DNA of 64,000 nucleotides from Rhizobium etli_C (GCF_014198605.1 NZ_JACIHU010000014.1), one strand, 5' to 3'. Positions 16,674 through 25,891 are shown, numbered from the stretch's first letter. Translations and numbers: made by a program. Notes: generated by a model from the sequence alone, not told the origin.

Positions 16674-18398
16674 ATGCGACGGCACTTATTGACGACGACA
16701 GCAGGCCTGCTGCTGGCGATGACGGCATCGGCCTATGCCGGGATGGACGAGGCCAAGACCTTCCTCGACAAGGAAGTCGGCGATCTCTCGACGCTTTCCC
16801 GCGCCGATCAGGAAAAGGAAATGCAATGGTTCGTCGATGCCGCGAAGCCCTTCGCCGGCATGGACATCAAGGTGGTTTCCGAAACGATCACCACACATGA
16901 TTATGAATCCAAGGTGCTGGCGCCCGCCTTCACGGCGATAACCGGCATCAAGATCACCCACGACCTGATCGGCGAAGGCGACGTGGTTGAGAAGCTGCAG
17001 ACGCAGATGCAGTCCGGCGAAAACATCTATGACGCCTATATCAACGATAGCGACCTGATCGGCACCCATTGGCGCTACCAGCAGGCCCGTTCGCTGACCG
17101 ACTGGATGGCCAATGAAGGCAAGGATGTCACCAGTCCAGGCCTCGATGTCGACGACTTCATCGGCAAGTCCTTCACGACAGCGCCTGACGGCAAGCTCTA
17201 TCAGCTGCCGGACCAGCAGTTCGCCAACCTCTACTGGTTCCGCTACGACTGGTTCAACGACGAGAAGAACAAGGCGGACTTCAAGGCGAAGTACGGCTAC
17301 GATCTCGGCGTGCCGGTCAACTGGTCGGCCTATGAGGATATTGCCGAGTTCTTCACCGGCCGCGAGATCGACGGCAAGAAGGTCTACGGCCACATGGACT
17401 ACGGCAAGAAGGACCCGTCGCTCGGCTGGCGCTTCACCGATGCCTGGCTGTCGATGGCCGGCAACGGCGACAAGGGTATTCCGAACGGCAAGCCGGTCGA
17501 CGAATGGGGCATCAAGGTCGATGAGAACTCCCGTCCTGTCGGTTCGTGCGTCGCGCGCGGCGGCGATACCAACGGACCGGCCGCTGTCTATTCCATCCAG
17601 AAATATCTGGACTGGATGAAGGCATACGCACCAGCTGCCGCTCAGGGCATGACCTTCTCCGAATCCGGTCCGGTGCCTTCGCAGGGTGAAGTTGCCCAGC
17701 AGATGTTCACCTACACGGCCTTCACCGCCAACTTCGTCAAGGAAGGCCTGCCGGTCGTCAATGCCGACGGCACGCCGAAATGGCGTTTCGCGCCGAGCCC
17801 GCATGGTGTCTACTGGAAGGACGGCATGAAGCTCGGCTATCAGGATGCAGGTTCCTGGACGCTGATGAAGTCGACGCCCGTCGACCGCGCCAAGGCGGCC
17901 TGGCTTTATGCCCAGTTCGTCACCTCGAAGACTGTCGACGTGAAGAAGAGCCATATGGGTCTGACCTTCATCCGCCAGTCGACGCTCGACCACAAGTCCT
18001 TCACCGACCGCGCTCCGAAGCTCGGCGGCCTGATCGAGTTCTATCGTTCGCCGGCCCGCCTGCAGTGGTCGCCGACCGGTACGAACGTTCCTGACTATCC
18101 GAAGCTCGCACAGCTCTGGTGGCAGGCGATCGGTGACGCATCCTCCGGCGCCAAGACGCCGCAGGAAGCAATGGACTCGTTGTGCTCGGAGCAGGAAAAG
18201 GTGCTCCAGCGCCTGGAGCGCGCCAAGGTCCAGGGCGACATCGGCCCGAAGCTCGCCGAAGAGCATGATCTCGCTTATTGGAACGCCGATGCGGTGAAGA
18301 AGGGCAACCTCGCTCCGCAGCTGAAGATCGAGAACGAGAAGGACAAGCCGCTCACCGTCAACTACGACGAACTCGTCAAGAGCTGGCAGAAGAAGTAG
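16674..18398 (+). CDS. glpV: glycerol ABC transporter substrate-binding protein
   Basis: 574 residues, longer than typical CUT1 binding proteins (about 430) but normal for this DUF2160-linked group. A Sec signal peptide (MRRHLLTTTAGLLLAMTASAYA) is cleaved near residue 22. The mature protein is an extracytoplasmic binding fold with many aromatic residues (NLYWFRYDWFND, LGWRFTDAW). It starts after a GGGAGGA site. Two strong hairpins follow the gene (18408-18466), as is common after binding-protein genes that must be expressed above the permeases. Confidence 0.93.
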   Translation: MRRHLLTTTAGLLLAMTASAYAGMDEAKTFLDKEVGDLSTLSRADQEKEMQWFVDAAKPFAGMDIKVVSETITTHDYESKVLAPAFTAITGIKITHDLIGEGDVVEKLQTQMQSGENIYDAYINDSDLIGTHWRYQQARSLTDWMANEGKDVTSPGLDVDDFIGKSFTTAPDGKLYQLPDQQFANLYWFRYDWFNDEKNKADFKAKYGYDLGVPVNWSAYEDIAEFFTGREIDGKKVYGHMDYGKKDPSLGWRFTDAWLSMAGNGDKGIPNGKPVDEWGIKVDENSRPVGSCVARGGDTNGPAAVYSIQKYLDWMKAYAPAAAQGMTFSESGPVPSQGEVAQQMFTYTAFTANFVKEGLPVVNADGTPKWRFAPSPHGVYWKDGMKLGYQDAGSWTLMKSTPVDRAKAAWLYAQFVTSKTVDVKKSHMGLTFIRQSTLDHKSFTDRAPKLGGLIEFYRSPARLQWSPTGTNVPDYPKLAQLWWQAIGDASSGAKTPQEAMDSLCSEQEKVLQRLERAKVQGDIGPKLAEEHDLAYWNADAVKKGNLAPQLKIENEKDKPLTVNYDELVKSWQKK

Positions 18399-18407
18399 GG
18401 CGGACCC

Positions 18408-18466
18408 GGCCGGAGGCAACGAGGCCTCCGGCCATCCCTTCCTGCCACCGGCGACAAGCCGGTGGC
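18408..18466 (+). promoter_or_regulatory. tandem hairpins between glpV and glpK
   Basis: Hairpin 1 pairs GGCCGGAGGC (18408-18417) with GCCTCCGGCC (18424-18433), a perfect 10-bp stem. Hairpin 2 pairs GCCACCGGC (18444-18452) with GCCGGTGGC (18458-18466), a perfect 9-bp stem. Neither is followed by a T-run. They probably stabilise upstream mRNA or lower read-through into glpK. Confidence 0.6.
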
Positions 18467-18548
18467 ACCCACAATCTTTCTCTCCTGAAGCCTTCGCGTC
18501 CTGCCCTTCCCGGCAGGCGGAGCGGTTTCGCGCGAGCCGGAGACGGAT

Positions 18549-20051
18549 ATGAGCGGCTATATTCTTTCGATCGATCAGGGCACGACGTCCTCGCGTGCGA
18601 TCATCTTCGACGGCGACATGAAAATGGCAGGCTCCGCTCAGGCGGAGATCACGCAATATTATCCGCAGCCTGGTTGGGTGGAGCACGATGCCGCGGAAAT
18701 CTGGCGCTCCGTCGTCGACACAGCGCGCAAGGCGATCGCCGATGCCGGTCTTAAGGCTGTCGACATAGCCGCGATCGGTATCACCAATCAGCGCGAGACG
18801 GTGGTTGTCTGGGATCGACGGTCGGGCGCTCCGCTTCACCGCGCGATCGTCTGGCAGGACCGGCGCACCGCCGAAATGTGCGAGAGCCTGAAAGCCGATG
18901 GGTATGAGAAGCTGTTTTCCGCCAAAACCGGCCTGTTGCTCGACCCCTATTTCTCCGGCACCAAGCTGCGCTGGCTGCTCGACAATGTCGGCGGCTTGCG
19001 GGAGAAGGCGGAAGCGGGCGATGTCTGCTTCGGCACGATCGACAGCTGGCTGATCTACAATCTGACGGGCGGCCGTGTGCACGCCACCGATGCGACCAAC
19101 GCGTCGCGAACGCTGCTCCACAATATCGATGACGGCGCATGGGACGAGGAGCTTCTCGGCATTCTCGGTATTCCCACAGCGATGCTGCCGGAGGTCAGGG
19201 AATGCGCCGATGATTTCGGCCGTGTCGACAAGGCTCTGTTCGGCGCCGAGCTTCCGATCCTCGGGGTCGCCGGCGACCAGCAGGCGGCGGCTGTGGGCAA
19301 TGCCTGCTTCGAGCCCGGCATGATGAAATCCACCTATGGCACCGGGTGCTTCGCTCTACTCAACACCGGCCGGGACCGCGTTTCCTCCTCCAACCGGATG
19401 CTGACGACCATCGCCTGCCGGCTCGACGGCGAGACCACTTATGCGCTCGAGGGCTCGATCTTCATCGCCGGTGCGGCCGTGCAATGGCTGCGCGACGGGC
19501 TCGGCATCATCGAGCAGGCGTCAGAGGCGGGGGTGCTTGCCGCCAAGGCCGATCCCGGCCAGCAGGTCTATATCGTTCCGGCCTTCACCGGTCTCGGCGC
19601 CCCCTATTGGGATCCGGCCGCGCGCGGCGCGATCTTCGGCCTGACGCGAAACAGCGGACCGGCGGAATTTGCCCGCGCCGTGCTCGAATCCGTCGCCTAT
19701 CAGACGCTCGACCTGCTGGTGGCGATGAAGAAGGACTGGGGCACCGCCCAATTGGAAACGGTGTTGCGTGTCGATGGCGGCATGGCGGCTTCGGACTGGA
19801 CGATGCAATGCCTGGCCGACATGACCGGAAATCCGGTCGACCGGTCGGCGATCCGCGAAACGACGGCACTTGGTGCGGCCTGGCTTGCCGGCTCGAAGGC
19901 CGGCATCTGGCCCGGCCGGCGGGAGTTTGCGCAAGCCTGGGCCTGCGACCGCCGCTTCAGCCCTTCGATGGAGGAGGGCGAGCGTCAGGCCAAGATCATC
20001 GGCTGGAAGAATGCCGTATCCAGGATGATTTCCGACACCACGGCGGGATAG
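18549..20051 (+). CDS. glpK: glycerol kinase
   Basis: 500 residues, FGGY kinase family; E. coli GlpK is 502. It phosphorylates glycerol to glycerol-3-phosphate in the cytoplasm, feeding GlpD and producing the likely GlpR inducer. Motifs are SIDQGTTSSRAIIFD (about residues 5-19), AIVWQDRRTAEMC (about 97-110), GVAGDQQAAAVG (about 238) and STYGTGCFALLNTG (about 260-275). It is the last gene of the glp operon, 150 bases after glpV across two hairpins. The start follows CGGAGACGGAT. Confidence 0.96.
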   Translation: MSGYILSIDQGTTSSRAIIFDGDMKMAGSAQAEITQYYPQPGWVEHDAAEIWRSVVDTARKAIADAGLKAVDIAAIGITNQRETVVVWDRRSGAPLHRAIVWQDRRTAEMCESLKADGYEKLFSAKTGLLLDPYFSGTKLRWLLDNVGGLREKAEAGDVCFGTIDSWLIYNLTGGRVHATDATNASRTLLHNIDDGAWDEELLGILGIPTAMLPEVRECADDFGRVDKALFGAELPILGVAGDQQAAAVGNACFEPGMMKSTYGTGCFALLNTGRDRVSSSNRMLTTIACRLDGETTYALEGSIFIAGAAVQWLRDGLGIIEQASEAGVLAAKADPGQQVYIVPAFTGLGAPYWDPAARGAIFGLTRNSGPAEFARAVLESVAYQTLDLLVAMKKDWGTAQLETVLRVDGGMAASDWTMQCLADMTGNPVDRSAIRETTALGAAWLAGSKAGIWPGRREFAQAWACDRRFSPSMEEGERQAKIIGWKNAVSRMISDTTAG

Positions 20052-20108
20052 CGGCGACGGAGTGGGCGACAAGGCCTCCCGTCTTATCTGCGAGAGGCCT
20101 GATTCACG

Positions 20109-20970
20109 CTATTCGTCGATCGCCTCAACGATGTCGGAGAGATCGATGCCATGGGTATCGAACCACCAGCCGGGACTCATTCCCGGATGCCGGTCACGCA
20201 GGCGAAGATATTTGGCGCCGAGCCGCTGCTGGCGTTCGACCTCTTCTGCGAAGAAGGGATGATCGAGAGTGCCGCCCATCTTGTGGATGCGACGGAGCAG
20301 TTTTCGCAGGACATACCCCTGCTCTTTGTTGCCAGGCCGGTAGCCGCTTTCCACGATTGTCAGCACCGTCTCGCACAATGTCCCTAGGGCATCGTCTGGC
20401 GGCGTGGCGTTGACGATCATGTCGAGACGCTCCGTGCCGAAGCCGACGTCGATGCAGGTTCCAAGCGGATTGACGATGTTTCCGATTTCGACGCCATCCT
20501 TGTAGAACTCGGTGCAGTATCCGCTAATGCTGCCATCGCTCCATATGCATTCCGGATCTGCAACGATGGCCGCACGCCCGTCATAGAGGGCGTCCATTCG
20601 ACCAGACGGTCGGGATGGATCGTCACATGATCCGGCACGAGGCCCAGCGTTGCCAGAAATTCGAGCCAGAAGTCGATGGCGTTGCCGACGGTCATTTCCC
20701 TGAAGGAGAAAAGGCCGAGCATGGTGAAATGGAGAAGATGAGTTCCGTCGCCGATCTCGTCGAGATCGCCCATGCGCAGGCAAGCCTGGCTGTTTGCGAC
20801 TGTTCCACTATAGGAGGGATCGGAGAATAGGGGTTTGTATTGCTGCATTCCAGCGCTGCAGAAGAGCGTCGTATCGTCATGCGGCCGTACGGAATCAATA
20901 CGTGTGAAATCGATGCCCTTGGAAAGGCAGAAGTCTTGATAGTGCTGGATCAGGCGTCCCGCTGTGACAT
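20109..20970 (-). pseudogene. alanyl-tRNA-synthetase-like catalytic domain, frameshifted remnant
   Basis: Three frames must be joined. An ATG at 20970 with a perfect AAAGGAGG site opens MSQRDA and then stops. The frame beside it continues the AlaS core: LIQHYQDFCLSKGIDF, DDTTLFCSAGMQQYKP, LHFTMLGLFSFREM, as far as VTIHPDRLVEW near 20600. The third frame then carries LYDGRAAI, CIWSDGSISGYCTEFYKDG and GNIVNPLGTCIDVGFG to the stop at 20109. These are AlaS class-II catalytic motifs. There are no editing, C-Ala or anticodon-recognition parts, so even intact it would have been a stand-alone AlaS-like protein of about 285 residues. Confidence 0.75.
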
Positions 20971-21148
20971 AGGCAACCTCCTTTGCTGTTCGTGCCCTTC
21001 TGCAAGATAGCGACATCATGCCTGTCCGGCAACTTGCGTCGGCGAGCATGCACGAACCGCCGTCTCTTCAGTCTACTCACGAGGCGGTAGTAGAGGATTC
21101 CGTTTTCGCGAGGCGTGGGCGCCCTTCTTGTTTCCTCGGACGCTCCGA

Positions 21149-22138
21149 TCACATCTCCCGTCGCGGCGAGCGCGCCATCAGCCGGGCATAGGCAATGGCC
21201 GAGAGCATGTTGACATGGTTGGCCTTGCCGGTGCCGGCGATGTCGAAAGCGGTACCGTGGTCGACCGAGACGCGGTCGATCGGCAGGCCGAGCGAGACGT
21301 TGACCGCCGTCTCGAAGGCGACGAGCTTGATCGGGATGTGGCCCTGATCGTGATATTGGGCGATGACGAGATCGAAGGCGCCATTATAGGCGCGGGCGAA
21401 GACCGTATCGGCGGAGATTGGGCCGACCACGTCGATGCCCTTGGCCTGCGCCTGCTCGACCGCCGGCACCAGGAATTCCATGTCCTCCGTGCCGAACAGG
21501 CCGTTTTCGCCGCAATGCGGATTGAGGCCGGCAACGGCGATGCGCGCCTTTTTGCCGAGACGCAGGAAATGATTGTGGCCGGCTTCGATGGTCGCCAGCA
21601 CCCGCTCGGTCTTGGCCCGTTCGATCGCGCCCTTCAGCGAGATATGGGTCGAGACATGGATGGTGTTCAGCCGCTCTGAGGCAAGCAGCATGAAGGAGCT
21701 TTTCGAACCGGTGAGATGGGCGAGCAGCCCGGTATGGCCGTCATGGTGATGGCCGGCAAGGTTCATCGCCTCCTTGTTGATCGGCGCGGTGACGATGACA
21801 TCGGCTTGTCCTGATATGGCGAGATCGACGGCACGGGTGATATAACGCACCGACGCATCGCCGGCGACGGGGCTGACCTTGCCGATCTCGGGAAGAGCTG
21901 CGCCGAGTGGAACTTCATCGACGGCGATCTTGTCATCGCCGGGGGCATCGGCAGGCCCGAATTTCAGGCCGGTGCCGCTGACGCGGTCGGCGCGTTCCAG
22001 CGCTTCGACATTGCCGATGATGACGAAATCGCGGCGCTCGTCGCTCGGAAGAGCCGCCAGGGCCTTGACGATCACCTCTGGGCCGACGCCGGCGGGATCA
22101 CCAAGCGTGACGGCGACTTTCGCATTCCTATCCATCAT
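21149..22138 (-). CDS. PdxA2-type 4-phosphate dehydrogenase (tetronate catabolism)
   Basis: 329 residues, PdxA family. Motifs are VAVTLGDPAGVGPEV (residues 8-22), the metal-ligand segment GHHHDGHTGLLAHL, AQYHDQGHIPIKL and DHGTAFDIAGTGKA. In PdxA2 proteins paired with DUF1537 kinases the known reaction is NAD-dependent oxidation and decarboxylation of D-threonate/D-erythronate 4-phosphate to DHAP, not pyridoxine synthesis. A DUF1537 kinase is present at 31759 in the opposite arm, supporting that role. It is last in the minus-strand operon, 27 bases after the iron alcohol dehydrogenase. The ATG follows GAAGGGAG. Confidence 0.88.
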   Translation of the reverse strand: MMDRNAKVAVTLGDPAGVGPEVIVKALAALPSDERRDFVIIGNVEALERADRVSGTGLKFGPADAPGDDKIAVDEVPLGAALPEIGKVSPVAGDASVRYITRAVDLAISGQADVIVTAPINKEAMNLAGHHHDGHTGLLAHLTGSKSSFMLLASERLNTIHVSTHISLKGAIERAKTERVLATIEAGHNHFLRLGKKARIAVAGLNPHCGENGLFGTEDMEFLVPAVEQAQAKGIDVVGPISADTVFARAYNGAFDLVIAQYHDQGHIPIKLVAFETAVNVSLGLPIDRVSVDHGTAFDIAGTGKANHVNMLSAIAYARLMARSPRREM

Positions 22139-22165
22139 CTACTCCCTTCTGAAAACCGTGCCCGC

Positions 22166-23299
22166 CTAAAAGGCGGCTGCGTAAATCGAGCGAATGTCGG
22201 CGCGGGTGAGGTCGCGCGGATTGTTGTCGAGCAGGCGCCGGATGGCAAAAGCGTCGTCGGCCATGGCGTCGAGATCGCTTTCCGGCACGCCGAGCCTTGA
22301 CAGTTTCATCTCGATGCCGAGCTCGGCGCAGAAAGCATAGGCCGCATCGAACACGGATGTCGTGTTGTCCGAGGTTTGACGCCCAAGCGCTGCCATCACC
22401 GCTTTCGTCTTCTCAGGCGCAGACGGCGTGTTGAAGGCGAGAACATGCGGGAAGATCAGCGCATTGGCCGCACCATGCGCGACATGCCAGCGCGTGCCGA
22501 GCGGATAGGCGAGCGCATGGCCGCCGGCGGTGTTGACCGGACCGAGGCAGAAGCCGCCGTAAAGCGAGGCGAGCGACAGGCCGGCGCGCGCTTCGGCGTC
22601 GTTGCCGTCCCTGACAGCGCGGGCGAGATATCTGCCGACCAGCCGTGTTCCCTCGATCGCGTAGATATCGATCATCGGATGAGCCTTGCGATTGGTGAAG
22701 GCCTCGACGCAATGGGCCATGGCGTCGACGCCGGTGGCGGCCGTGGTGCGGGTCGGCACGCTGAAGGTCAGGGCCGGATCGATGACGGCAATGTCGGCGA
22801 GCATATGCAGGCTTTCGACCGCAAGCTTCGCCATCGTCCTGGGGTCGGTGACGAGCGCGCGGATGCCGGCCTCGCTGCCGGTGCCCGATGTCGTCGGCAC
22901 CTGGGCGAGTGCTGCCTTGCGCGGCCCATGCACCTTGTTCGGGCCGACGACGTCATGCAGCGTCTGCGCCGAGCCGGCAAGAACGGCGGCAAGCTTTGCC
23001 AGATCCATGGCGCTGCCGCCGCCGAAGCCGACGATCAGCTCGGCGTCGGCGTCGTTGGCCGCCGCCAGGACTTTTTCGAGGTTGGCCGTATCCGGCTCGG
23101 GCGTCACGTCGGCAAAGACCGTCACCTCGCCCTTTAATTCCAGCAGGTCGATGCGCGAGGCATTGAAAGCATCGGAGATGACAAGCGTGCGCCTATAACC
23201 CTTTTCGGCGGCCCATTTGCCGAGCTTCGCCGCCGTGCCGATGCCGAATTCGATCAGATGCGGCCGAATGATCGTAATTGGCGAATCCAAGCTGGCCAT
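22166..23299 (-). CDS. iron-containing alcohol dehydrogenase (group III)
   Basis: 377 residues. NAD-binding GFGGGSAMDLAK is at about residues 88-100 and the family motif VPTTSGTGSEA at about 134-144. The metal-binding C-terminal region includes GHALAYPLG and HVAHGAANALIFPHVLAFN, with the usual Asp and three His ligands. It would oxidise an alcohol or hydroxy acid, or reduce the aldehyde. The ATG at 23299 (MASLDSP) has an AGGAGG site 8 bases upstream; a TTG at 23317 falls before that site. It is co-transcribed with the PdxA2 gene. The substrate is unknown. Confidence 0.9.
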   Translation of the reverse strand: MASLDSPITIIRPHLIEFGIGTAAKLGKWAAEKGYRRTLVISDAFNASRIDLLELKGEVTVFADVTPEPDTANLEKVLAAANDADAELIVGFGGGSAMDLAKLAAVLAGSAQTLHDVVGPNKVHGPRKAALAQVPTTSGTGSEAGIRALVTDPRTMAKLAVESLHMLADIAVIDPALTFSVPTRTTAATGVDAMAHCVEAFTNRKAHPMIDIYAIEGTRLVGRYLARAVRDGNDAEARAGLSLASLYGGFCLGPVNTAGGHALAYPLGTRWHVAHGAANALIFPHVLAFNTPSAPEKTKAVMAALGRQTSDNTTSVFDAAYAFCAELGIEMKLSRLGVPESDLDAMADDAFAIRRLLDNNPRDLTRADIRSIYAAAF

Positions 23300-23653
23300 G
23301 AACCAGTCCTCCTGCAAGATCTTGCGGCGATAGCGATAGCGTTACCCCATTTATTGTAAAGTTGTAAGATCAATGTCAAGCCAGCATTCCCGGCCAGGGG
23401 ATTTTTTATTGCCGAACAGTGCCGCAGAACAGATTTCAACGGATCGAATTTCGCCAATATAAGATTACAAATCAAATATTTATGAGGTTGTTGGATGGGG
23501 CGGGCAGTGAAAGGGCCAGCCGCCACTACGTCGGTGGCGGAGAGCCCAAATCTGTTGTCAAATCCTCGCCGTGACCGGCCAATCTCTCTGTCTCCCGCAT
23601 CCTCTCACGCCGGATCGGACAAGCAGATTTACAATTCTAGGCCGGCTTCTTGC
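23300..23653. other. intergenic region between the sialidase-like and alcohol dehydrogenase genes
   Basis: About 350 bases without a credible gene. It is AT-rich near 23341-23490, unlike its surroundings, and holds the TTATTGTAAA motif (23351-23360) shared with the divergent promoter at 25.9-26.0 kb. An imperfect palindrome GATT-ACA-AATC lies at 23464-23474. The region most likely contains a second promoter for the dehydrogenase/PdxA2 pair. Confidence 0.55.
23351..23360. promoter_or_regulatory. TTATTGTAAA candidate operator upstream of the alcohol dehydrogenase
   Basis: TTATTGTAAA lies 52 bases upstream of the dehydrogenase start codon. Its exact reverse complement occurs at 25992-26001, and a 9/10 match at 25920-25929. 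The three copies flank the two arms of the same catabolic locus. Confidence 0.45.
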
Positions 23654-24841
23654 TTACGGCAGCGCTTGCGGGGCGAGCCGCACATATTTGATGGCGCGCC
23701 GGTAATAAGTGTAGGCGACATGGAGCGTGCCATCGCGGCCCTGGATGAGCGAGGGATAGGAGAATTCGCGGTTCAGCGAATCCTTGGAATTGTTGCTGAG
23801 GCAGAAGCCGTCGCCCGTATCGAGATCCATGCGATGCGGAAAGCTCCTGCCGCTATCCCTCGAAATAGCCAGGCTGAGCGGCGCTCGCGGAACACCCCAG
23901 ACCGCCTTGCAGCCGGCATCGGCAACGATAGCAGCGCTCTCTCCAGCCACGTCACCCTCGATTTCGTCGTAGAGAGACTCGCGCCGCGCATCCGACATCG
24001 TCGCATTCGAATGGTTGTAAACCATTGCAATCCCTCCATCATCCAGAACGGTGGCCTGGATCGAGGAGTTGTTGTTCGGCAGTTCGGTCGGCTCGGGCGG
24101 GCTCCACGTTTCGCCGCCATCCGCCGATCGGCTCGAAAGTATGGTTTCGGCGAAACGATTGCGGTAGAAGGCGACCATCTCGTCGCCGCCAAGCGGCAGG
24201 ATGTTCATGTGCACGGCGCCGAGACTGTCCGAAATATCGACCATTTGCCAGTTCGCGCCGCCGTCGCGCGAGATCAGCACCGCCGCCGTATCGGCATCGC
24301 CGCTCCAGCGTTGGCCCGCAAGGCCGACGCAGCGGAAGATCGGTAGCAGCCAGTCGCCCCGGTCGTTGACGACGATCTGCTGGCGAACGAAGGTACCGGG
24401 GCTGTCGCAGAGGGTTTGGACCGGGCCGAATGTCTTGCCGCCGTCATCGGATATCCGGCATTTGACAATCGAGCCATCCTGGTTGCCGGAGGTCTGCGAT
24501 GTGTAGAGCAGCCATATCTTTCCGTCCGGAGCGTTGAATATCAATGGGTTCTGCTCGGATTTCTCCGGATCGTCGCTCATCTTTTCCGCTTCCGACCAGC
24601 GATCGGAGCCTGGCGCCAGCCGTGACATGTAAATCGAAATGTCGCCCATGCCCTCCATTGTGCCGCCGAACCAGACGCAGGTCAGCGTCCCGTCCGGCAG
24701 AAAGGCGAGATTTGCTGCATGGTTCTGGATGCAGGGCGAGGGCAGGTAGGCATCGGCGCGGCCTGCGACAGAGGGGTGAGGGGTGACGGTCCCGGTCATC
24801 AGAGCGGGTACGGCTTCCGGAGGCAGGCCGGTAAATGTCAT
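23654..24841 (-). CDS. sialidase-fold (BNR/Asp-box) protein, intracellular
   Basis: 395 residues with a six-bladed beta-propeller pattern. Four Asp-box motifs (S-x-D-x-G-x-T-W type) are seen: SDDGGKTF, SRDGGANW, SADGGETW and SRDSGRSF. A conserved C-terminal block reads REFSYPSLIQGRDGTLHVAYT. It belongs with PF13088-type 'exo-alpha-sialidase' proteins. There is no signal peptide, so it should act in the cytoplasm on an imported molecule. It starts 11 bases after the DapA-like gene, whose stop codon overlaps its GAGGAG ribosome site. A true neuraminidase role is not supported: no sialic-acid pathway genes are nearby. Confidence 0.85.
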   Translation of the reverse strand: MTFTGLPPEAVPALMTGTVTPHPSVAGRADAYLPSPCIQNHAANLAFLPDGTLTCVWFGGTMEGMGDISIYMSRLAPGSDRWSEAEKMSDDPEKSEQNPLIFNAPDGKIWLLYTSQTSGNQDGSIVKCRISDDGGKTFGPVQTLCDSPGTFVRQQIVVNDRGDWLLPIFRCVGLAGQRWSGDADTAAVLISRDGGANWQMVDISDSLGAVHMNILPLGGDEMVAFYRNRFAETILSSRSADGGETWSPPEPTELPNNNSSIQATVLDDGGIAMVYNHSNATMSDARRESLYDEIEGDVAGESAAIVADAGCKAVWGVPRAPLSLAISRDSGRSFPHRMDLDTGDGFCLSNNSKDSLNREFSYPSLIQGRDGTLHVAYTYYRRAIKYVRLAPQALP

Positions 24842-24852
24842 GGCGGATCTCC

Positions 24853-25758
24853 TCAGGGCAGTTTGGCGTAGCTGTCGGCAAGTGCGGCGTGATCCGCCTC
24901 GGCGAGCGGCATCAGCGGCGCGCGCGTGCGCTTCCAGGCGGTATTGCCGGTCTTCAGCCCGACCATTGCCTTGATCGTCGGGATCTGGACGTAGGAGTTG
25001 GAAAGCGTGCGATAGGCGTTGATGCGCGCCTGCGCCGCCTCGACATCGGCGGCGCGCGCCTCGTCATGAAAATGGTCGTAAACGGTGCGGAGCGAATCCG
25101 CCACCAGATTGGAGGTGGCGGTGATGCAGCCGGCGCCGCCGGCCTTCATCAGCGGCAACAGCAGCGGATCGGCGCCGGCCAGGACAGAAAAGCCGGGATG
25201 TGCGGCGATGATGGCCTGCATGTTATTGAAATCGCCGGCCGATTCCTTGATGCCGACGACGGTTTCCGGGAATGCCGCAATCAGCCGGCCGATCAGCGGA
25301 ATGGACAGCGGAATGCCCGAAACCTGCGGGATATGATAAAGGATGACCCGCAGGCGGGTGTCGGCGACCTTTTCCAGCACTTGCGAATAGGCAGCGAAGA
25401 GGCCGTCGTCGGAGACGCCCTTGTAATAAAAGGGCGGCAGCATCACCACCTTGGTGACACCGAGCGACAGCGCGTGCCGTGTCAGTTCCACGGTCTCCGG
25501 AATGGCGACGACGCCGGTGCCCGGCAAAAGCCTGTCGGCCGGAATGCCGGCCTTTACAGCCGCTTCCAGAATGGCGCGCCGCTCGCTACAGGAGAAGGAA
25601 TTGGCCTCACCGGTCGTGCCGAGCAGGGCCACGCCATGACATCCCTCGGCCAGCAGCTGCCGGCAATGGTCGGTGAAAAGCGCGAAATCCGGCGTGTTGT
25701 CAGCCGTCAGCGGCGTTGCGGCCGCGCTGAAGACGCCGGTGATCCTGTGATGGCTCAT
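24853..25758 (-). CDS. DapA/NanA-family Schiff-base aldolase
   Basis: 301 residues, TIM-barrel class I aldolase/lyase. The pyruvate-binding motif GTTGE is at residues 47-51, the catalytic Tyr141 lies in YHIP, and the Schiff-base Lys171 in GIKES. The ATG at 25758 (MSHHRITGVF) has a perfect AAGGAGGAG site. Members make dihydrodipicolinate or split/dehydrate 2-keto-3-deoxy acids. Here it leads an operon with a sialidase-fold protein, dehydrogenases and, across the divergent promoter, an ABC importer, so a catabolic role is more likely than lysine synthesis. Confidence 0.9.
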   Translation of the reverse strand: MSHHRITGVFSAAATPLTADNTPDFALFTDHCRQLLAEGCHGVALLGTTGEANSFSCSERRAILEAAVKAGIPADRLLPGTGVVAIPETVELTRHALSLGVTKVVMLPPFYYKGVSDDGLFAAYSQVLEKVADTRLRVILYHIPQVSGIPLSIPLIGRLIAAFPETVVGIKESAGDFNNMQAIIAAHPGFSVLAGADPLLLPLMKAGGAGCITATSNLVADSLRTVYDHFHDEARAADVEAAQARINAYRTLSNSYVQIPTIKAMVGLKTGNTAWKRTRAPLMPLAEADHAALADSYAKLP

Positions 25759-25872
25759 TTCTCCTCCTTCGGTGCGTCCTGGCTTGGCGATCCTTGTCTG
25801 AACCGCGCGACTGCGCCCGATTGTCATGCATCTGTCTGCGATGGAGTGCTTAGAACTTTTCCATTGCGGCGC

Positions 25873-25891
25873 TTTTGTCAAGAAGACAAAA
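25873..25891. promoter_or_regulatory. palindromic candidate GntR operator TTTTGTC-N5-GACAAAA
   Basis: A perfect inverted repeat with 7-bp arms and a 5-base centre (AAGAA) lies 115 bases upstream of the DapA-like start in the divergent control region. FadR-type GntR dimers bind such short palindromes, and the locus encodes one at 32923. The pairing is inferred. Confidence 0.5.

Noticed and set aside
18408..18466. Hairpins after glpV considered as a terminator ending the operon
   Set aside because: There is no T-run, and glpK follows in the same direction as part of the conserved glycerol gene set. They are better read as mRNA-stabilising or attenuating structures.
16686..19121. 811-codon open frame on the minus strand opposite glpV and glpK
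   Set aside because: Same reasoning: it is antisense to two genes with clear family motifs, and its translation shows no domain pattern.
21149..22138. Idea that the PdxA homologue makes pyridoxal phosphate
   Set aside because: Its operon partners are catabolic and a DUF1537 kinase is in the same locus, the known context of PdxA2 rather than of the biosynthetic PdxA.
23654..25758. Idea that the BNR protein plus DapA-like aldolase form a sialic-acid catabolic (nan) pathway
   Set aside because: No NanE, NanK, NagA/NagB or sialic-acid transporter is present, the BNR protein is not exported, and the linked DUF1537/PdxA2 genes point to tetronates instead.
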